In this document: positions 1 to 9,200 of the stretch, piece by piece | Layout of the letters: each line of letters opens with the position of its first letter | Position numbering within the stretch: the stretch's first letter is position 1 | From: Phaeodactylibacter sp. | GTDB lineage: Bacteria > Bacteroidota > Bacteroidia > Chitinophagales > Saprospiraceae | Length of the DNA: 34,996 nt | Direction: 5' to 3' | Assembly (NCBI GenBank): GCA_020436535.1 | Contig: JAGQXQ010000146.1 | Span: forward strand, 1-34,996 | Made by a program: the position numbers and the translations under genes | Notes under the pieces: model-generated | What the model saw: the letters and a program-made list of their open reading frames with translations, nothing else | What the model was told of the DNA's origin: nothing | The model's database searches: none

Positions 1-7
1 TATAACC

Positions 8-895
8 ATGTCAGATAATATAATAACAACCGGCCGGCGGCAGGAAGCCCATAAGATCACTGTACGCCGTACGCTATACGCCGCCGGAGCCGGCTTAATT
101 CCCATACCTGTCGTCGACGCTGCCGCCATCCTGGGCATCCAGGTGTTGATGATCCGTGACATTGGCCAGGTATACGGAGTGGAATTCAGGGAGCAGCGGG
201 TGAAATCGCTGATCACCAGCCTGGTGGGCGACGTGGCGGTCGTGGGCCTGTTCAAGATCGTACCCGGCCTGGGCACGTTCTTTGGCGGGGCTTCGGCGGC
301 AGCGGCAGGGGCGGCGGCCACCTATGCGTTGGGGGAAGTATTCTCCCAGCACTTTGAAGAGGGCGGGACGCTGCTGGATTTCGACCCTGCCAGATCCAGG
401 GAGTTCTTTCAAAAAGAATTTGAAAAAGGCAAAGAGGTTGTGGCCAACTTCAAGCACAAAACCTCCGGTAAAAGCGCCGCCCCGGAAAGCAACGAGGCTC
501 CTGTCGGCAACCAGGAGTTACTGGAGCAAAGCCGGGCGATTCATGCCGAGGTGTTGGCCCTGCAACAGGAATTGGAAGCCCTGCGCCGGAAGAAGTATGC
601 TTCACCAGCCCTACCCGCTGAAGTAGACTTGAATGACCTACAGCTCATCGAAGGGATCGGCCCCAAAGTGGAAGCCGCGTTGAAGGAGGCAGGTATTACC
701 GACCTCCTGCATTTGGCTTCGGCAAAGGTGGAAACACTCAAGTTAATACTGGATAAGGCGGAAGGCAACTTCAATCTGGCTGTGCCGGATACCTGGCCCA
801 ATCAGGCCGGGCTGGCGGTGCGGGGAGATATGGAAGCGCTGAAAGCTTTGCAGGCGGAACTGACCGGCGGACGGGAAACAAAGACATCTAATTAG
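8..895 (+). CDS. DUF697-like membrane-associated protein with C-terminal helix-hairpin-helix
   Basis: A 295-residue protein of unknown function. Residues about 15-135 form a hydrophobic, glycine/alanine-rich DUF697/YcjF-like domain, with the motifs IPIPVVDAAAILGIQ, IVPGLGTFFGG and a following GGTLLDFDP. The middle (about 160-200) is charged and probably coiled coil. The C-terminus (about 210-290) begins with LIEGIGPKVEAALKEAGI, a helix-hairpin-helix signature like those appended to ribosomal and nucleic-acid-binding proteins in this phylum. The same DUF697-like domain recurs in the gene at 1197, so the two are paralogous over that part. The stop lies one base before the next ATG, so it is probably cotranscribed with the small membrane ORF. 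The start is near the window edge, but the ATG gives a complete domain. Domain assignment is moderately sure; the function is not known. Confidence 0.8.
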   Translation: MSDNIITTGRRQEAHKITVRRTLYAAGAGLIPIPVVDAAAILGIQVLMIRDIGQVYGVEFREQRVKSLITSLVGDVAVVGLFKIVPGLGTFFGGASAAAAGAAATYALGEVFSQHFEEGGTLLDFDPARSREFFQKEFEKGKEVVANFKHKTSGKSAAPESNEAPVGNQELLEQSRAIHAEVLALQQELEALRRKKYASPALPAEVDLNDLQLIEGIGPKVEAALKEAGITDLLHLASAKVETLKLILDKAEGNFNLAVPDTWPNQAGLAVRGDMEALKALQAELTGGRETKTSN

Positions 896-896
896 C

Positions 897-1067
897 ATGT
901 ATATAGTATCTATCCTCGTTTACGCCATTTTTTGCCTGCTGGTGGCCTGGGCGGGCCGATACTCCGTCATGGGCTTTTTTGGCGTGCTGGTCTTGTCCAT
1001 TTTTGTGACCCCTCTATTGACGGCTATATTGTTCGTCTTGTTCCAGCAGCAGCGGAGGAGGAAGTAG
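897..1067 (+). CDS. Small two-helix membrane protein
   Basis: This 56-codon ORF starts at an ATG one base after the stop of the preceding gene. It encodes two hydrophobic stretches: the first begins at the N-terminus (MYIVSILVYAIFCLLVAW), the second follows a short polar turn (GFFGVLVLSIFVTPLL). It ends in a basic tail (QQQRRRK). This fits a small inner-membrane protein with two helices and positive residues inside. The tight spacing suggests translation coupled to the upstream DUF697-like gene. No family was recognised. A chance ORF is possible but less likely given its composition and position. Confidence 0.55.
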   Translation: MYIVSILVYAIFCLLVAWAGRYSVMGFFGVLVLSIFVTPLLTAILFVLFQQQRRRK

Positions 1068-1196
1068 CCATTAAAAGTCTGGTCGTTCCGCCTTTTTAGA
1101 ACAACTTGTTGCTACTTCACGCCGCAAGCGTGGAGACGGGTAAGGTATGCCCTGAAGCGAGGTATGCAGTCAGAAAACAAAAAATAAACCGTCATC

Positions 1197-2480
1197 ATGG
1201 AACCGCTTGATATCCACATCCAACAAAAGAAAAAGGCCAACCGGATAACCCTGGCCCATACGGCAATTGCTGCCGGCCTGGGCTTCGCCCCCTTCCCCCT
1301 TTTGGATGCCGCCAGTATACTGGGCATTCAGGTATGGATGCTGGGCCGTCTGGCTAGGACTTACGATTTGCCGTTCAAGAAAAACCTGGCCAAATCGATC
1401 ATCGGGACGTTGGTGGGCAACATCGGCTCGATAGGGGCGGTCAAGTTGATTCCAGGCCTGGGTAGCGTGTTGGGTGGCGGAATGGTGGCGGTGAGCGCTG
1501 GCGCCGCCACTTACGGCCTAGGCAAACTGTTTACTCAGCACTTCAGCCAGGGCGGCACCCTGCTGAGTTTTGACCCGGTGAAGTCACAGGAGTATTTCCG
1601 ACAGTTATACGAGGAAGGCAAAGCTACGGTAAAAGAATTGAAGGCTCAGCAAGATGATTTTGAAGAGGTGCATAACCAGGCGCTAGCCTCCACTTCGGCA
1701 TTGAAGCAGGCCAACGAGGAACTGAAAGCGACCATTGCCTCTCTGCAGAACCAACTGGAACAAAGTAAGAAGGATCGGAAATACGCGGTTGCGGCCCTGC
1801 AGGAAAAAAAGCGTCGTCGGCTCGGCTGGTTTTGGTTGCTATTGTTCTTAATCGCAATGACTTTCGGGCTCGGCGGACTTTACCGGGCAGGTTATTTAAA
1901 TAATAGGATATTCTCCAACCGGGTGAGTAAGGAAAGTATGGAGGGCGCCGCCATTGCCGGCCCGGAGGCAGCTGAACAAGGCAAGACAAACGTTGACACG
2001 CAGGCCGGCGCCGGCGCCGATACCACAGCCGCTACCGCTGTGGCGCCGGATACCAGCGCTGCCATTTTGGCGGGCCCTACGGCCGCTGAAATGAATTTCA
2101 CGCCTGGCTCTACTGAAGCTGTTATGGCGGATTACCTAAGCGCCGTCGACGCGTCGTTTCCCAAATCCTTTACGCTAGAGAAGGCACAGTATGAAGAAGG
2201 GATAGTGACGCTGGCGCCGGAAGCAGAACAGCAAATTGCCAATATCGCCACACTTCTGGAAAACTATCCGGCCGCCACGTTCCGCATTTTCGGGCATATT
2301 GATCAAATGGGCGGGAAAGCAGCCAACCAGCAGGCCGGCCGAAACAGAGCACGCCTCATCCAGGAGATACTGAAACAGAACGGCGTGGAACGCCGTCGGA
2401 TTTCCGCTACCTATCTGGAGAAACCGGCGCCGCCGGACGGGAAGCGGAGGGCGGAGATTGAAGTGGAAAAGCGGGAGTGA
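1197..2480 (+). CDS. DUF697-like / coiled-coil / membrane / OmpA-like domain protein
   Basis: A 427-residue protein. Residues about 10-145 repeat the DUF697-like domain of the first gene (FPLLDAASILGIQVWML, LIPGLGSVLGGG, GGTLLSFDP). Residues about 145-205 are a Gln/Glu/Lys-rich coiled coil. A single strong transmembrane segment lies at about 208-232 after a basic RRR cluster. A low-complexity Ala/Thr/Gly linker then leads to a C-terminal region (about 305-427) resembling the OmpA C-terminal, peptidoglycan-binding fold: a run ending in LLENYPAATFRIFGHID, then NRARLIQEILKQNGVERRRI and a final RRAEIEV. It may tether an inner-membrane DUF697 assembly to the cell wall. The architecture is well supported; the biological role is unknown. 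The gene is GC-rich and probably belongs to the host backbone rather than the NRPS locus. Confidence 0.8.
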   Translation: MEPLDIHIQQKKKANRITLAHTAIAAGLGFAPFPLLDAASILGIQVWMLGRLARTYDLPFKKNLAKSIIGTLVGNIGSIGAVKLIPGLGSVLGGGMVAVSAGAATYGLGKLFTQHFSQGGTLLSFDPVKSQEYFRQLYEEGKATVKELKAQQDDFEEVHNQALASTSALKQANEELKATIASLQNQLEQSKKDRKYAVAALQEKKRRRLGWFWLLLFLIAMTFGLGGLYRAGYLNNRIFSNRVSKESMEGAAIAGPEAAEQGKTNVDTQAGAGADTTAATAVAPDTSAAILAGPTAAEMNFTPGSTEAVMADYLSAVDASFPKSFTLEKAQYEEGIVTLAPEAEQQIANIATLLENYPAATFRIFGHIDQMGGKAANQQAGRNRARLIQEILKQNGVERRRISATYLEKPAPPDGKRRAEIEVEKRE

Positions 2481-2550
2481 AATGAGGGTTCAGCTTCTCT
2501 TCATTTTTGAACAGGCCGCGGCTTCTTAGTAATAGGATACAGATGTGTAT

Positions 2551-2650
2551 CGGTGAAAATCAATCCATGTAACAGGAAAGCAAGTAATGGAAACCTCCAT
2601 ACAAACTATTTGCCACAGGTTGATTTTTCTTTGCCGACGCTACTTCCTTA
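2551..2650 (+). repeat. Intergenic repeat, degenerate copy 1
   Basis: This aligns without gaps to the copies at 32607 and 34871: CGGT, then 18 bases from its start the shared core GTAACAGG (2569-2576), then 52 bases on a CTTTGCC matching TTTTGCC of the right-hand copy. Identity outside those anchors is only around 60% by eye, so homology is probable rather than certain. It sits upstream of the AraC gene in the same orientation. Confidence 0.4.
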
Positions 2651-2702
2651 GATAAACAGCCAGGCTACTGGAAAGAACAGCGGGCCGGAATAATGATATT
2701 TC

Positions 2703-2731
2703 ACCGAATGTATTTTTAATTGTCAAAGAAC
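2703..2731 (+). promoter_or_regulatory. Candidate regulatory element upstream of the AraC gene
   Basis: ACCGAA (2703-2708) and ATTGTCAA (2719-2726) have the same 15-base spacing, measured from CCGA to ATTG, as the elements in front of the desaturase and the first exporter. Over 30 aligned bases about 21 match the exporter version. No clear TAnnTTTG box follows at the matching distance, so this may be an operator rather than a copy of the whole promoter. Confidence 0.35.
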
Positions 2732-2773
2732 TTTAATTGCTTATATAAATTAATATTTCTCAATAGCGTAATC

Positions 2774-3112
2774 ATGAACAACTACAAGCTTTATGAACAG
2801 AATTGGTTAAAGGAAGTGGATCAAATAATCCACGCAAATTTACAGAATAGCAATTTCAACTTAATGGATTTAGCAGCTAAGCTTTATCTAAGCAAATCCA
2901 CCCTGTATCGGAAAATTACGAAGCTATCCGGGATGTCTCCCAATGATTATATTCGAAAAAAAAGACTGGCAAAAGCCAAAGCAATGTTGGAATCCGGCAG
3001 CGCTTACAACTTGGGCGAGGTCGCTAGAAACGTTGGCTACCAGAGAAAAGACTACTTCGTTAAATTATACATACAGACTTACAATGAACCTCCGTCGGCC
3101 CTCAGGGTTTAA
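2774..3112 (+). CDS. Stand-alone AraC-type helix-turn-helix regulator
   Basis: A 112-residue protein made of little more than an AraC/XylS DNA-binding domain. The first HTH lies around FNLMDLAAKLYLSKSTLYRK. The second has the consensus-like YNLGEVARNVGYQRKDYFVK followed by YNEPPSALR. It lacks the ligand or sensor domain usual in this family (about 250-300 aa) and resembles the C-terminal output domain of Bacteroidota hybrid two-component regulators. I chose the ATG at 2774; an in-frame TTG at 2720 would add 18 residues but falls inside the candidate regulatory motif. It stands upstream of the NRPS locus on the same strand and could control it. That is inference from position and the shared promoter motif. 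Confidence 0.8.
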   Translation: MNNYKLYEQNWLKEVDQIIHANLQNSNFNLMDLAAKLYLSKSTLYRKITKLSGMSPNDYIRKKRLAKAKAMLESGSAYNLGEVARNVGYQRKDYFVKLYIQTYNEPPSALRV

Positions 3113-3240
3113 AGCACTCATTCCGTTAAAATGCCGACCAATTGCATCAAAATGCAACAAATCCACCAAATAGTGAAGAATAGTCAGAAGGATAAAACTT
3201 GCTAATCACCACGCTTTCATTGATGAAAGATTTCGTCTTT

Positions 3241-5799
3241 ATGAAAAAAAAAGTACTACTTATCGGCTGGGACGCCGCAGATTGGAAAGTCATTCACCCA
3301 TTGATCGATAAAGGGTTTATGCCTAATTTGGGAAAACTCATTGGTGAAGGGGTTATGGGCAACTTAATGACGCTCGACCCGCCTTTATCCCCTATGCTAT
3401 GGACGTCCATTGCAACCGGCAAACGCCCCTACAAGCATGGTGTTATGGGTTTTGTCGAGCCTAATCCCGCGGGTACTAATATTCGCCCGATACATGTTAC
3501 TCCCCGAAAAGTGAAGGCAATTTGGAATATGCTGATGCAGAAGAGTTACAAAGTACATCAGGTGGGTTGGTGGCCTTCTCATCCAGCGGAACCCATTAAC
3601 GGGAATTCTGTTTCTAACTTTTATCAAAGAGCGAACGCCCCTATTCAGGACCCCTGGCCTTTGTTGGCGGGCACGATTCACCCCCCTGAGAAAAACGATA
3701 TATTCGCCTCGCTTAGATTTCATCCCGACGAATTGACCTGGGAGGACTTACATCCTTTCATTCCAAACGGCCATCAAATAAATCAAAAAGATAAACACAC
3801 TCGCAACTTACTCATCAGTCTCAAAAAAATCATTGCGGCTTGTACCACGATCCACTCTGCAACCACTTATATACTGGAACAGGAGGACTGGGATTTTATG
3901 GCGGTTTACCATGATGCGATCGATCATATTGGGCATGGTTTTATGAAATACCACCCGCCTCTAAGACCGCACGTTCCAAAGGACTTGTATGACGCTTTCC
4001 ATAACGTGGTAACCGCTACTTATCGCTTTCACGATACGATGCTGGGTAGCTTGATCGAACTGGCGGGAGAAGACGCTACGATTTTACTGGTTTCTGATCA
4101 TGGTTTTCATTCCGATCATCTTCGCGTCAACGCTATTCCAAAAGATCCGGCGGGACCTTCCTGGGAACACGGCCCTTATGGCATTTTTGTAATGAAAGGA
4201 CCCAATATTCGTAAAGATGAAACCATCTACGGGGCAAGCTTATTAGATATTACGCCTACCGTCTTAGCCCATTTGGAAGAGCCGATTGGGCTGGATATGG
4301 ATGGAAAGATATTAACCAACGTATTTGAAAACATTCCAGAAATAAAGACGATCAACAGTTGGGAAGACGTCTCTGGCGAATGCGGTATGCACTCCAAAGA
4401 TAAACTGGAAGATTCTGCCGCTAATCAGGCTGCCTTAGATCAATTGATAGAACTAGGCTATATCGCCCCGCCTGGCTCCGATATAAAAGCAACGATAGAC
4501 GCAATTTTTGATGAAGAAGATTACTACCGAGCTGTGCTTTATGCTGATGAAGGAAAGTATAGCGAAGCTATTTCAATTTTGAGGCGTCTTTACGAGGCTG
4601 CACCGACCGATCAATACTATGGACATCGGCTGGCCTACTGCTATTTACAAACTAAACAAACTGCTTTAGCGAGAGACGTTGTGCAAACGCTGATAGCGCA
4701 ACAGAAAGGGCTTTCAGTTACCTTACTCCGGCTGCAAGCTTCGGTGGCGATGCAGGAGGGAGAGCCTGAAAAAGCTATAGAATATCTAGCACAGGCAATT
4801 GGTGAAAAACCAATACACCCTGGTTTGCAACGACTTATGGGGGTGGCGTATATGCATGTCAACGATGTGCAAAAGGCGCAAAGAGCTTTTGAAGCCGCTA
4901 TTCACAACGACGCCAGAGATCATCATGCCTATCATTACATTGGTAAACTGTTGTTGAAGAGCGGCAGGCCGAAAAATGCCGCTGAGAATATTTTAGAATC
5001 CATCAATTTGCGCTATTTTAACCCTCATGCTCATCTTGATTTAGGCAAGGCTTTACTCGAATTAAAGGAATACAAACAGGCGGCGCTGGCTTTTCAAATT
5101 GCTTCGCACATGATGCCGAAGCTAGCCGAAGCCAAGACGCAATTAGTAGATATTTACAAGAATCTCATTCCTCAACCTGAAAAAGCGGCAAAATTACAGG
5201 CTCAGTTGCCAGATTATACCTTACCGGAAATCATTATTGTCTCTGGGTTGCCGCGAAGCGGTACTTCTCTTATGATGCAAATGCTGGACAGCGGAGGGAT
5301 TCCCATTTTTATAGATAAAAAACGCAAGGCGGACGCTAATAACCCAAAAGGCTATTACGAGCACGAAGCAGTTAAGTCGTTGGCGCAAAATCCAGAATTT
5401 CTGTCAAAAACCGCAGATAAAGCGATCAAAATTATCGCTCACTTATTATTTCATTTGCCTCGCGACTATCGGTATAAAATCATTTTTATGGAACGAGACA
5501 TTGGCGAGGTATTGCAATCTCAACACCAAATGCTGTTGCGTTTGGATAAGGCTAAAAAAAGTCTTTATTCCTTTAAGGTATGGAAAAATTTCCACGACGT
5601 TGTTGATAAAGTAAAAAGTACTTTCAAAGGAAATCCCAACGTAGATATTTTGTTTGTACAGCATGCCGACGCGATCAATAAACCAGCTTATGTGGCCAGG
5701 AGAGTCCAGCAATTTTTAGATCGTCCGATGGATATTGTTCAAATGGAAGGCGCTGTAGATAAAAGATTACACCGAGAGAAGTCCGGGGAGGCAGGTTAG
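3241..5799 (+). CDS. Alkaline-phosphatase-superfamily phosphodiesterase / TPR / sulfotransferase fusion
   Basis: An 852-residue three-part protein. Residues 1-400 are a type I phosphodiesterase/nucleotide-pyrophosphatase-like domain of the alkaline phosphatase superfamily: GWDAAD near the N-terminus, PPLSPMLWTSIATGKRPYKHG around the nucleophile, YHDAIDHIGHG near 222 and SDHGFHSDH near 286 supply the expected metal ligands. Residues about 425-645 are TPR-like helical repeats. Residues about 660-850 are a PAPS-dependent sulfotransferase-like domain with the 5'-phosphosulfate loop SGLPRSGTS near 667 and a late HADAINKP. ATG 3241 is the family-like start; an in-frame ATG at 3223 and a TTG at 3199 are alternatives. 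No signal peptide is evident. Placed just upstream of the NRPS genes, it could sulfate or hydrolyse a pathway intermediate. That role is inferred, the domains are clear. Confidence 0.85.
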   Translation: MKKKVLLIGWDAADWKVIHPLIDKGFMPNLGKLIGEGVMGNLMTLDPPLSPMLWTSIATGKRPYKHGVMGFVEPNPAGTNIRPIHVTPRKVKAIWNMLMQKSYKVHQVGWWPSHPAEPINGNSVSNFYQRANAPIQDPWPLLAGTIHPPEKNDIFASLRFHPDELTWEDLHPFIPNGHQINQKDKHTRNLLISLKKIIAACTTIHSATTYILEQEDWDFMAVYHDAIDHIGHGFMKYHPPLRPHVPKDLYDAFHNVVTATYRFHDTMLGSLIELAGEDATILLVSDHGFHSDHLRVNAIPKDPAGPSWEHGPYGIFVMKGPNIRKDETIYGASLLDITPTVLAHLEEPIGLDMDGKILTNVFENIPEIKTINSWEDVSGECGMHSKDKLEDSAANQAALDQLIELGYIAPPGSDIKATIDAIFDEEDYYRAVLYADEGKYSEAISILRRLYEAAPTDQYYGHRLAYCYLQTKQTALARDVVQTLIAQQKGLSVTLLRLQASVAMQEGEPEKAIEYLAQAIGEKPIHPGLQRLMGVAYMHVNDVQKAQRAFEAAIHNDARDHHAYHYIGKLLLKSGRPKNAAENILESINLRYFNPHAHLDLGKALLELKEYKQAALAFQIASHMMPKLAEAKTQLVDIYKNLIPQPEKAAKLQAQLPDYTLPEIIIVSGLPRSGTSLMMQMLDSGGIPIFIDKKRKADANNPKGYYEHEAVKSLAQNPEFLSKTADKAIKIIAHLLFHLPRDYRYKIIFMERDIGEVLQSQHQMLLRLDKAKKSLYSFKVWKNFHDVVDKVKSTFKGNPNVDILFVQHADAINKPAYVARRVQQFLDRPMDIVQMEGAVDKRLHREKSGEAG

Positions 5800-5825
5800 G
5801 TTTTTCGATCAAAAAATCACGATTA

Positions 5826-5951
5826 TTTGACAATTTTTGTGGATCACAGTCAGCCCGAAAGCGAAAGCACGGCTTCCTACGATCGCAGGCTCCTATACGG
5901 TCGTCGGAGCCTCTGCTTTCACTTTCCGACTGACCCACAAAAATTGTCAAA
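5826..5951. repeat. Long imperfect palindrome (about 126 bp)
   Basis: The outer 17 bases at 5826-5842 are perfectly complementary to 5935-5951. Inside, the arms keep pairing with small indels (a shared GAAAG-GAAAGCA core and ACGA-CG blocks). A nested stem, AGGCTCC (5887-5893) with GGAGCCT (5906-5912), sits at the centre. The arms span roughly 60 bases each. It fills the gap between the sulfotransferase fusion and the NRPS operon. It could act as a terminator/attenuator or cruciform, or be a palindromic mobile relic. There is no U-tract typical of an intrinsic terminator directly after it. Confidence 0.75.
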
Positions 5952-5976
5952 GAAAGAAAATCACAAACTTTTAATC

Positions 5977-6216
5977 ATGAAAACAAAAACATTACAAGAG
6001 AAATTATCTGCTTATTCGGTGTTGGGGACGGCATTTTTAGCATTAGCTCCTCACGAGGTAGAGGCGCCGCTAACCTATGTGGATTTACCGGATCATGAAA
6101 TATGTCTGCGCACTACAAACCGGACTAAGTCTTTTGTTACTACTTCTAATGGATACTATAAAACTGAGCGTATTGCCGAAACTGCTAATAGCGAATCTAA
6201 CAATCCGGAAACATAA
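5977..6216 (+). CDS. Small exported protein upstream of the NRPS genes
   Basis: A 79-residue protein beginning MKTKTLQEKLSAYSVLGTAF, which looks like a signal peptide: basic N-terminus, then hydrophobic core LGTAFLALAP and a likely cleavage after VEA. The mature part (about 50 residues) is polar, Thr/Asn/Glu-rich, with PLTYVDLPDHEICLR at its start. Leaders of this LSAYSxLxG style precede Bacteroidota exported proteins whose mature part starts with a YTDxxPD-like stretch, so this may be a shortened member of that group (recollection, not a search). ATG 5977 was chosen because a longer in-frame TTG start would run through the palindrome. It ends 14 bases before the first NRPS gene, so the two are probably cotranscribed. 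Its function is unknown. Confidence 0.6.
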   Translation: MKTKTLQEKLSAYSVLGTAFLALAPHEVEAPLTYVDLPDHEICLRTTNRTKSFVTTSNGYYKTERIAETANSESNNPET

Positions 6217-6230
6217 AGACCATTATAACA

Positions 6231-9200
6231 ATGAGTGCAGGTGAAAATACAAACCAGGTGGGAGTAAGCATGCTGACCGAGCTAGAGGCTCTACAATTAC
6301 AGGCTTGGAACAATACCCAAGCTGAATTTCCATCCCATAAAACGATCATTGATTTATTTGAAGAACAAGTCGAAAAAACGCCGCATAATATAGCCGTTAT
6401 CTTTGAGGGAAAAGAATTGACTTATTGCTCGCTCAATGAAAAAGCCAATCAAGTAGGACATTTTCTCAGAGAGACGTACCGTATTCATTCCGACGATATT
6501 ATCGCTTTACAAGTGGAGCGCAGCGAATGGATGATCATTGCCATTTTAGGCGTAATGAAAGCAGGCGCCGCTTACTTGCCGATCGATCCAAAGCTTCCAA
6601 TGGCCCGAGTGAAGTTCATTCTTCACCATAGCCAAGCCAAAGGATTAATAACCGATGTAACTACCCTGAAAGCGGCACGGAAATTAACAGATATCTTGCC
6701 CGTATTGGAGATAGAAAAAATAAAGAGTCCAAGAATTCATAATCCACCTGGTATTAATGACAGCCGGGATCTAGCCTACGTAATTTATACCTCGGGGTCA
6801 ACCGGGCTGCCCAAGGGCGTAATGATAGAACACCGGGGAGTCGTTAATCTGGTGTGTTTTCAGATAAAGTTCCTGGATATAAAAGAAAGCGATCGAGTCC
6901 TGCAATTTGCATCTTATACTTTTGACGCCTCGGTAGCTGAAACATTGACCGGTATTTTGTCTGGCGCCACGCTGGTCGTTGCTGGCGAAGAATCGAAATC
7001 GCCAGATTATTTCCTGAAAATGGTTGAAGATCAAAAGATTAGTGTTTTTAGCTTGCCGCCTGCGTTCCTTTCCCAATTGGACAGGAAAAGGATGAATAAC
7101 ATTCGGGTATTGCTAACAGGAGGTGAAAAGCCGGTGTTGGAAGATGTGTGGTATTATAGTAAAAAGTGCAGGTACTTTAATGGTTATGGCCCAACGGAAA
7201 ATAGCATCGGAATTTCCATGTTCGAAATACCCGAAGGATGGGACAAGCACATAGTGCCGGTAGGAAAGCCTATTTCAAATGTCGAAGTCTTTATTCTTAA
7301 TAATAGCAATGAATTACAGCCTATAGGCGCAGAGGGCGAAATCTGCGTGTCGGGAGTGGGGCTGGCTCGCGGCTATCTCAACGACGAAACCCTGACGCGG
7401 GAAAAGTTTATTTCTCATCCTTTTAAAAAAGGAGAGCGTTTGTACAAAACCGGTGATTTAGGCCGCTGGTTGCCCGATGGCAATATTGAGTTTCGGGGAC
7501 GGATTGACCATCAATTGAAAATTCGGGGTTATCGAGTTGAAGCCGGGGAAGTAGAGCAGGCATTGCTAAAACATCCGGCTATTCAGTCCTGTGTGGTCAC
7601 AGCTTATGATTTCAAAGGACGCAAGGAACTAGTCGCTTATTTAACGCCTAAAAAAACAGATCGTATTCCTACTGTTTCGGCCCTTTACAATTTCCTGGGT
7701 AAAACGCTCCCCGACTATATGATACCTGCTTACTTTGTGGAATTACAAACCTTGCCGCTGAGTACCAGCGGCAAGGTTGATCGCAAAGCCTTACCTGCTC
7801 CCGATCAGGCAAATCTTGCCTCGGGCGAAAGATATGTGGCTCCTCGTAATGATCTTGAGCAAAAGTTGGTTGACTTGTGGCAAGACGTCCTGCGAAAAAA
7901 AAGAATTGGGATCCACGATAACTTTTTTCATAATGGCGGAGACTCCATTAAAGCCATTCAGATTACTTCCCGGATTGGAATGGCCGGGTGGAAGCTTTCC
8001 ACAAAAGATATTTTCACTAATCCGACTATTGCCAAATTGGCGGGGAGAATTCGCAGAAAAAAACAAAGCTACGATCAGGGGTTGGCGAGCGGCGTTGTTC
8101 CTTTAACCCCTATTCAACGTTGGTTCTTTGATCAGCATAACGAATTACATTATTTCAATCAGGCGATGCTGCTTGAATGGCCCCAACCGATCGATATCCC
8201 TGTTTTAGAAAACTGTCTTCTGACCTTGGCGCAACATCATGATATGCTGCGAACTACCTTTCGACGACAAAGCGAAGATTGGATTCAGTATATATCGGAG
8301 CAGGCGACGCTGGATTTTAAAGTCGAAGTATTATCTGATACAGCAGATAGGGCGGAAACGATAGAACGCTTAGCGAATCAGGCGCAAGCCGGCTTTGATT
8401 TAGCTGCCGGTCCGTTAATGAAAGCGATTGTTTTCCGTCAGGCACAGGAAAACGATCTGCTATTATTGATCATTCATCATGCCATAGTAGACTGGGTCTC
8501 CTGGCGGATCTTGTTGGAAGATTTAAAGATTGTTTATCGGCAAAGCTTACAAGGCAAACAAATTGAATTACCAGAAAAAACAGCTTCTTTTCTCCTTTGG
8601 ATCCAAACTATGGAACATTATGTGGCGGAGCGACTAAAACTCAAGGAATGTGATTACTGGGCTTCCGTCGTGCTGGAGAGTAATGAAAGCACTGATTTAT
8701 TGCCTGTTGACAACTCCCATAAACATAACCTGGTAAAAGACACCAAAATAGTAACCGTTGGCCTCAGCGAGGCGGAAACTAATGTATTACTTTATGAAAC
8801 GCATCAGGCCTTTAATACCGAAATCAACGAGGTATTGCTATGCGCGCTCAGCCAGGCTTTAAAGCACGCTTTCGGAGGCGATACTTACTCCGTTGTGCTG
8901 GAAGGCCATGGCCGGGAGGATATTCTCGATTTAGACGTTAGCAGAACGGTGGGTTGGTTTACCGCCATATTCCCCTTTGTGTTAAAATATGAAGATGCAT
9001 CGAATATAGGTTGGCGGTTGCAATTGATTAAAGAACAACTTAGGGCGATTCCTAATAAAGGAATTGGCTATGGTTTACAACAGTACTTGAATGAGGACGC
9101 CATCCTTCCTGACTGGCAAAATCCGGTTATTGGATTTAACTATCTCGGCGCTTTTGAAGGCCTGGGAGCAGAAAAAAATAAAGATACGGCCTTATTTTAT

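Larger units (their letters stand above)
2481..2773. other. Intergenic region with a degenerate repeat copy and possible AraC-gene promoter
   Basis: About 290 bases without a convincing gene. The composition changes from GC-rich to AT-rich here, marking the left border of the NRPS locus. It holds a degenerate copy of the intergenic repeat (2551-2650) and, at 2703-2731, a sequence resembling the promoter element found in front of the desaturase and exporter genes. No convincing terminator hairpin was seen after the upstream gene. Confidence 0.5.

Noticed and set aside
1996-2050. GCCGGCGCCGGCGCC run as a regulatory repeat
   Set aside because: It lies in the coding Ala/Gly linker of the OmpA-like protein and is explained by low-complexity codon use.
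2720-2773. TTG extension of the AraC gene
   Set aside because: The TTG lies within the candidate regulatory motif, and the added residues do not look like part of the domain; ATG 2774 gives a complete HTH protein.
5675-5950. Minus-strand ORF starting inside the palindrome, and its + strand mirror beginning at 5827
   Set aside because: The similar starts of the two translations come from the inverted repeat itself; the rest overlaps the sulfotransferase gene. The real + strand gene starts at ATG 5977.
6231-6320. NRPS 1 as a truncated gene missing its first C domain
   Set aside because: The start is clean, the A domain is complete, and a loading module needs no C domain; no C-domain remnant is visible upstream.
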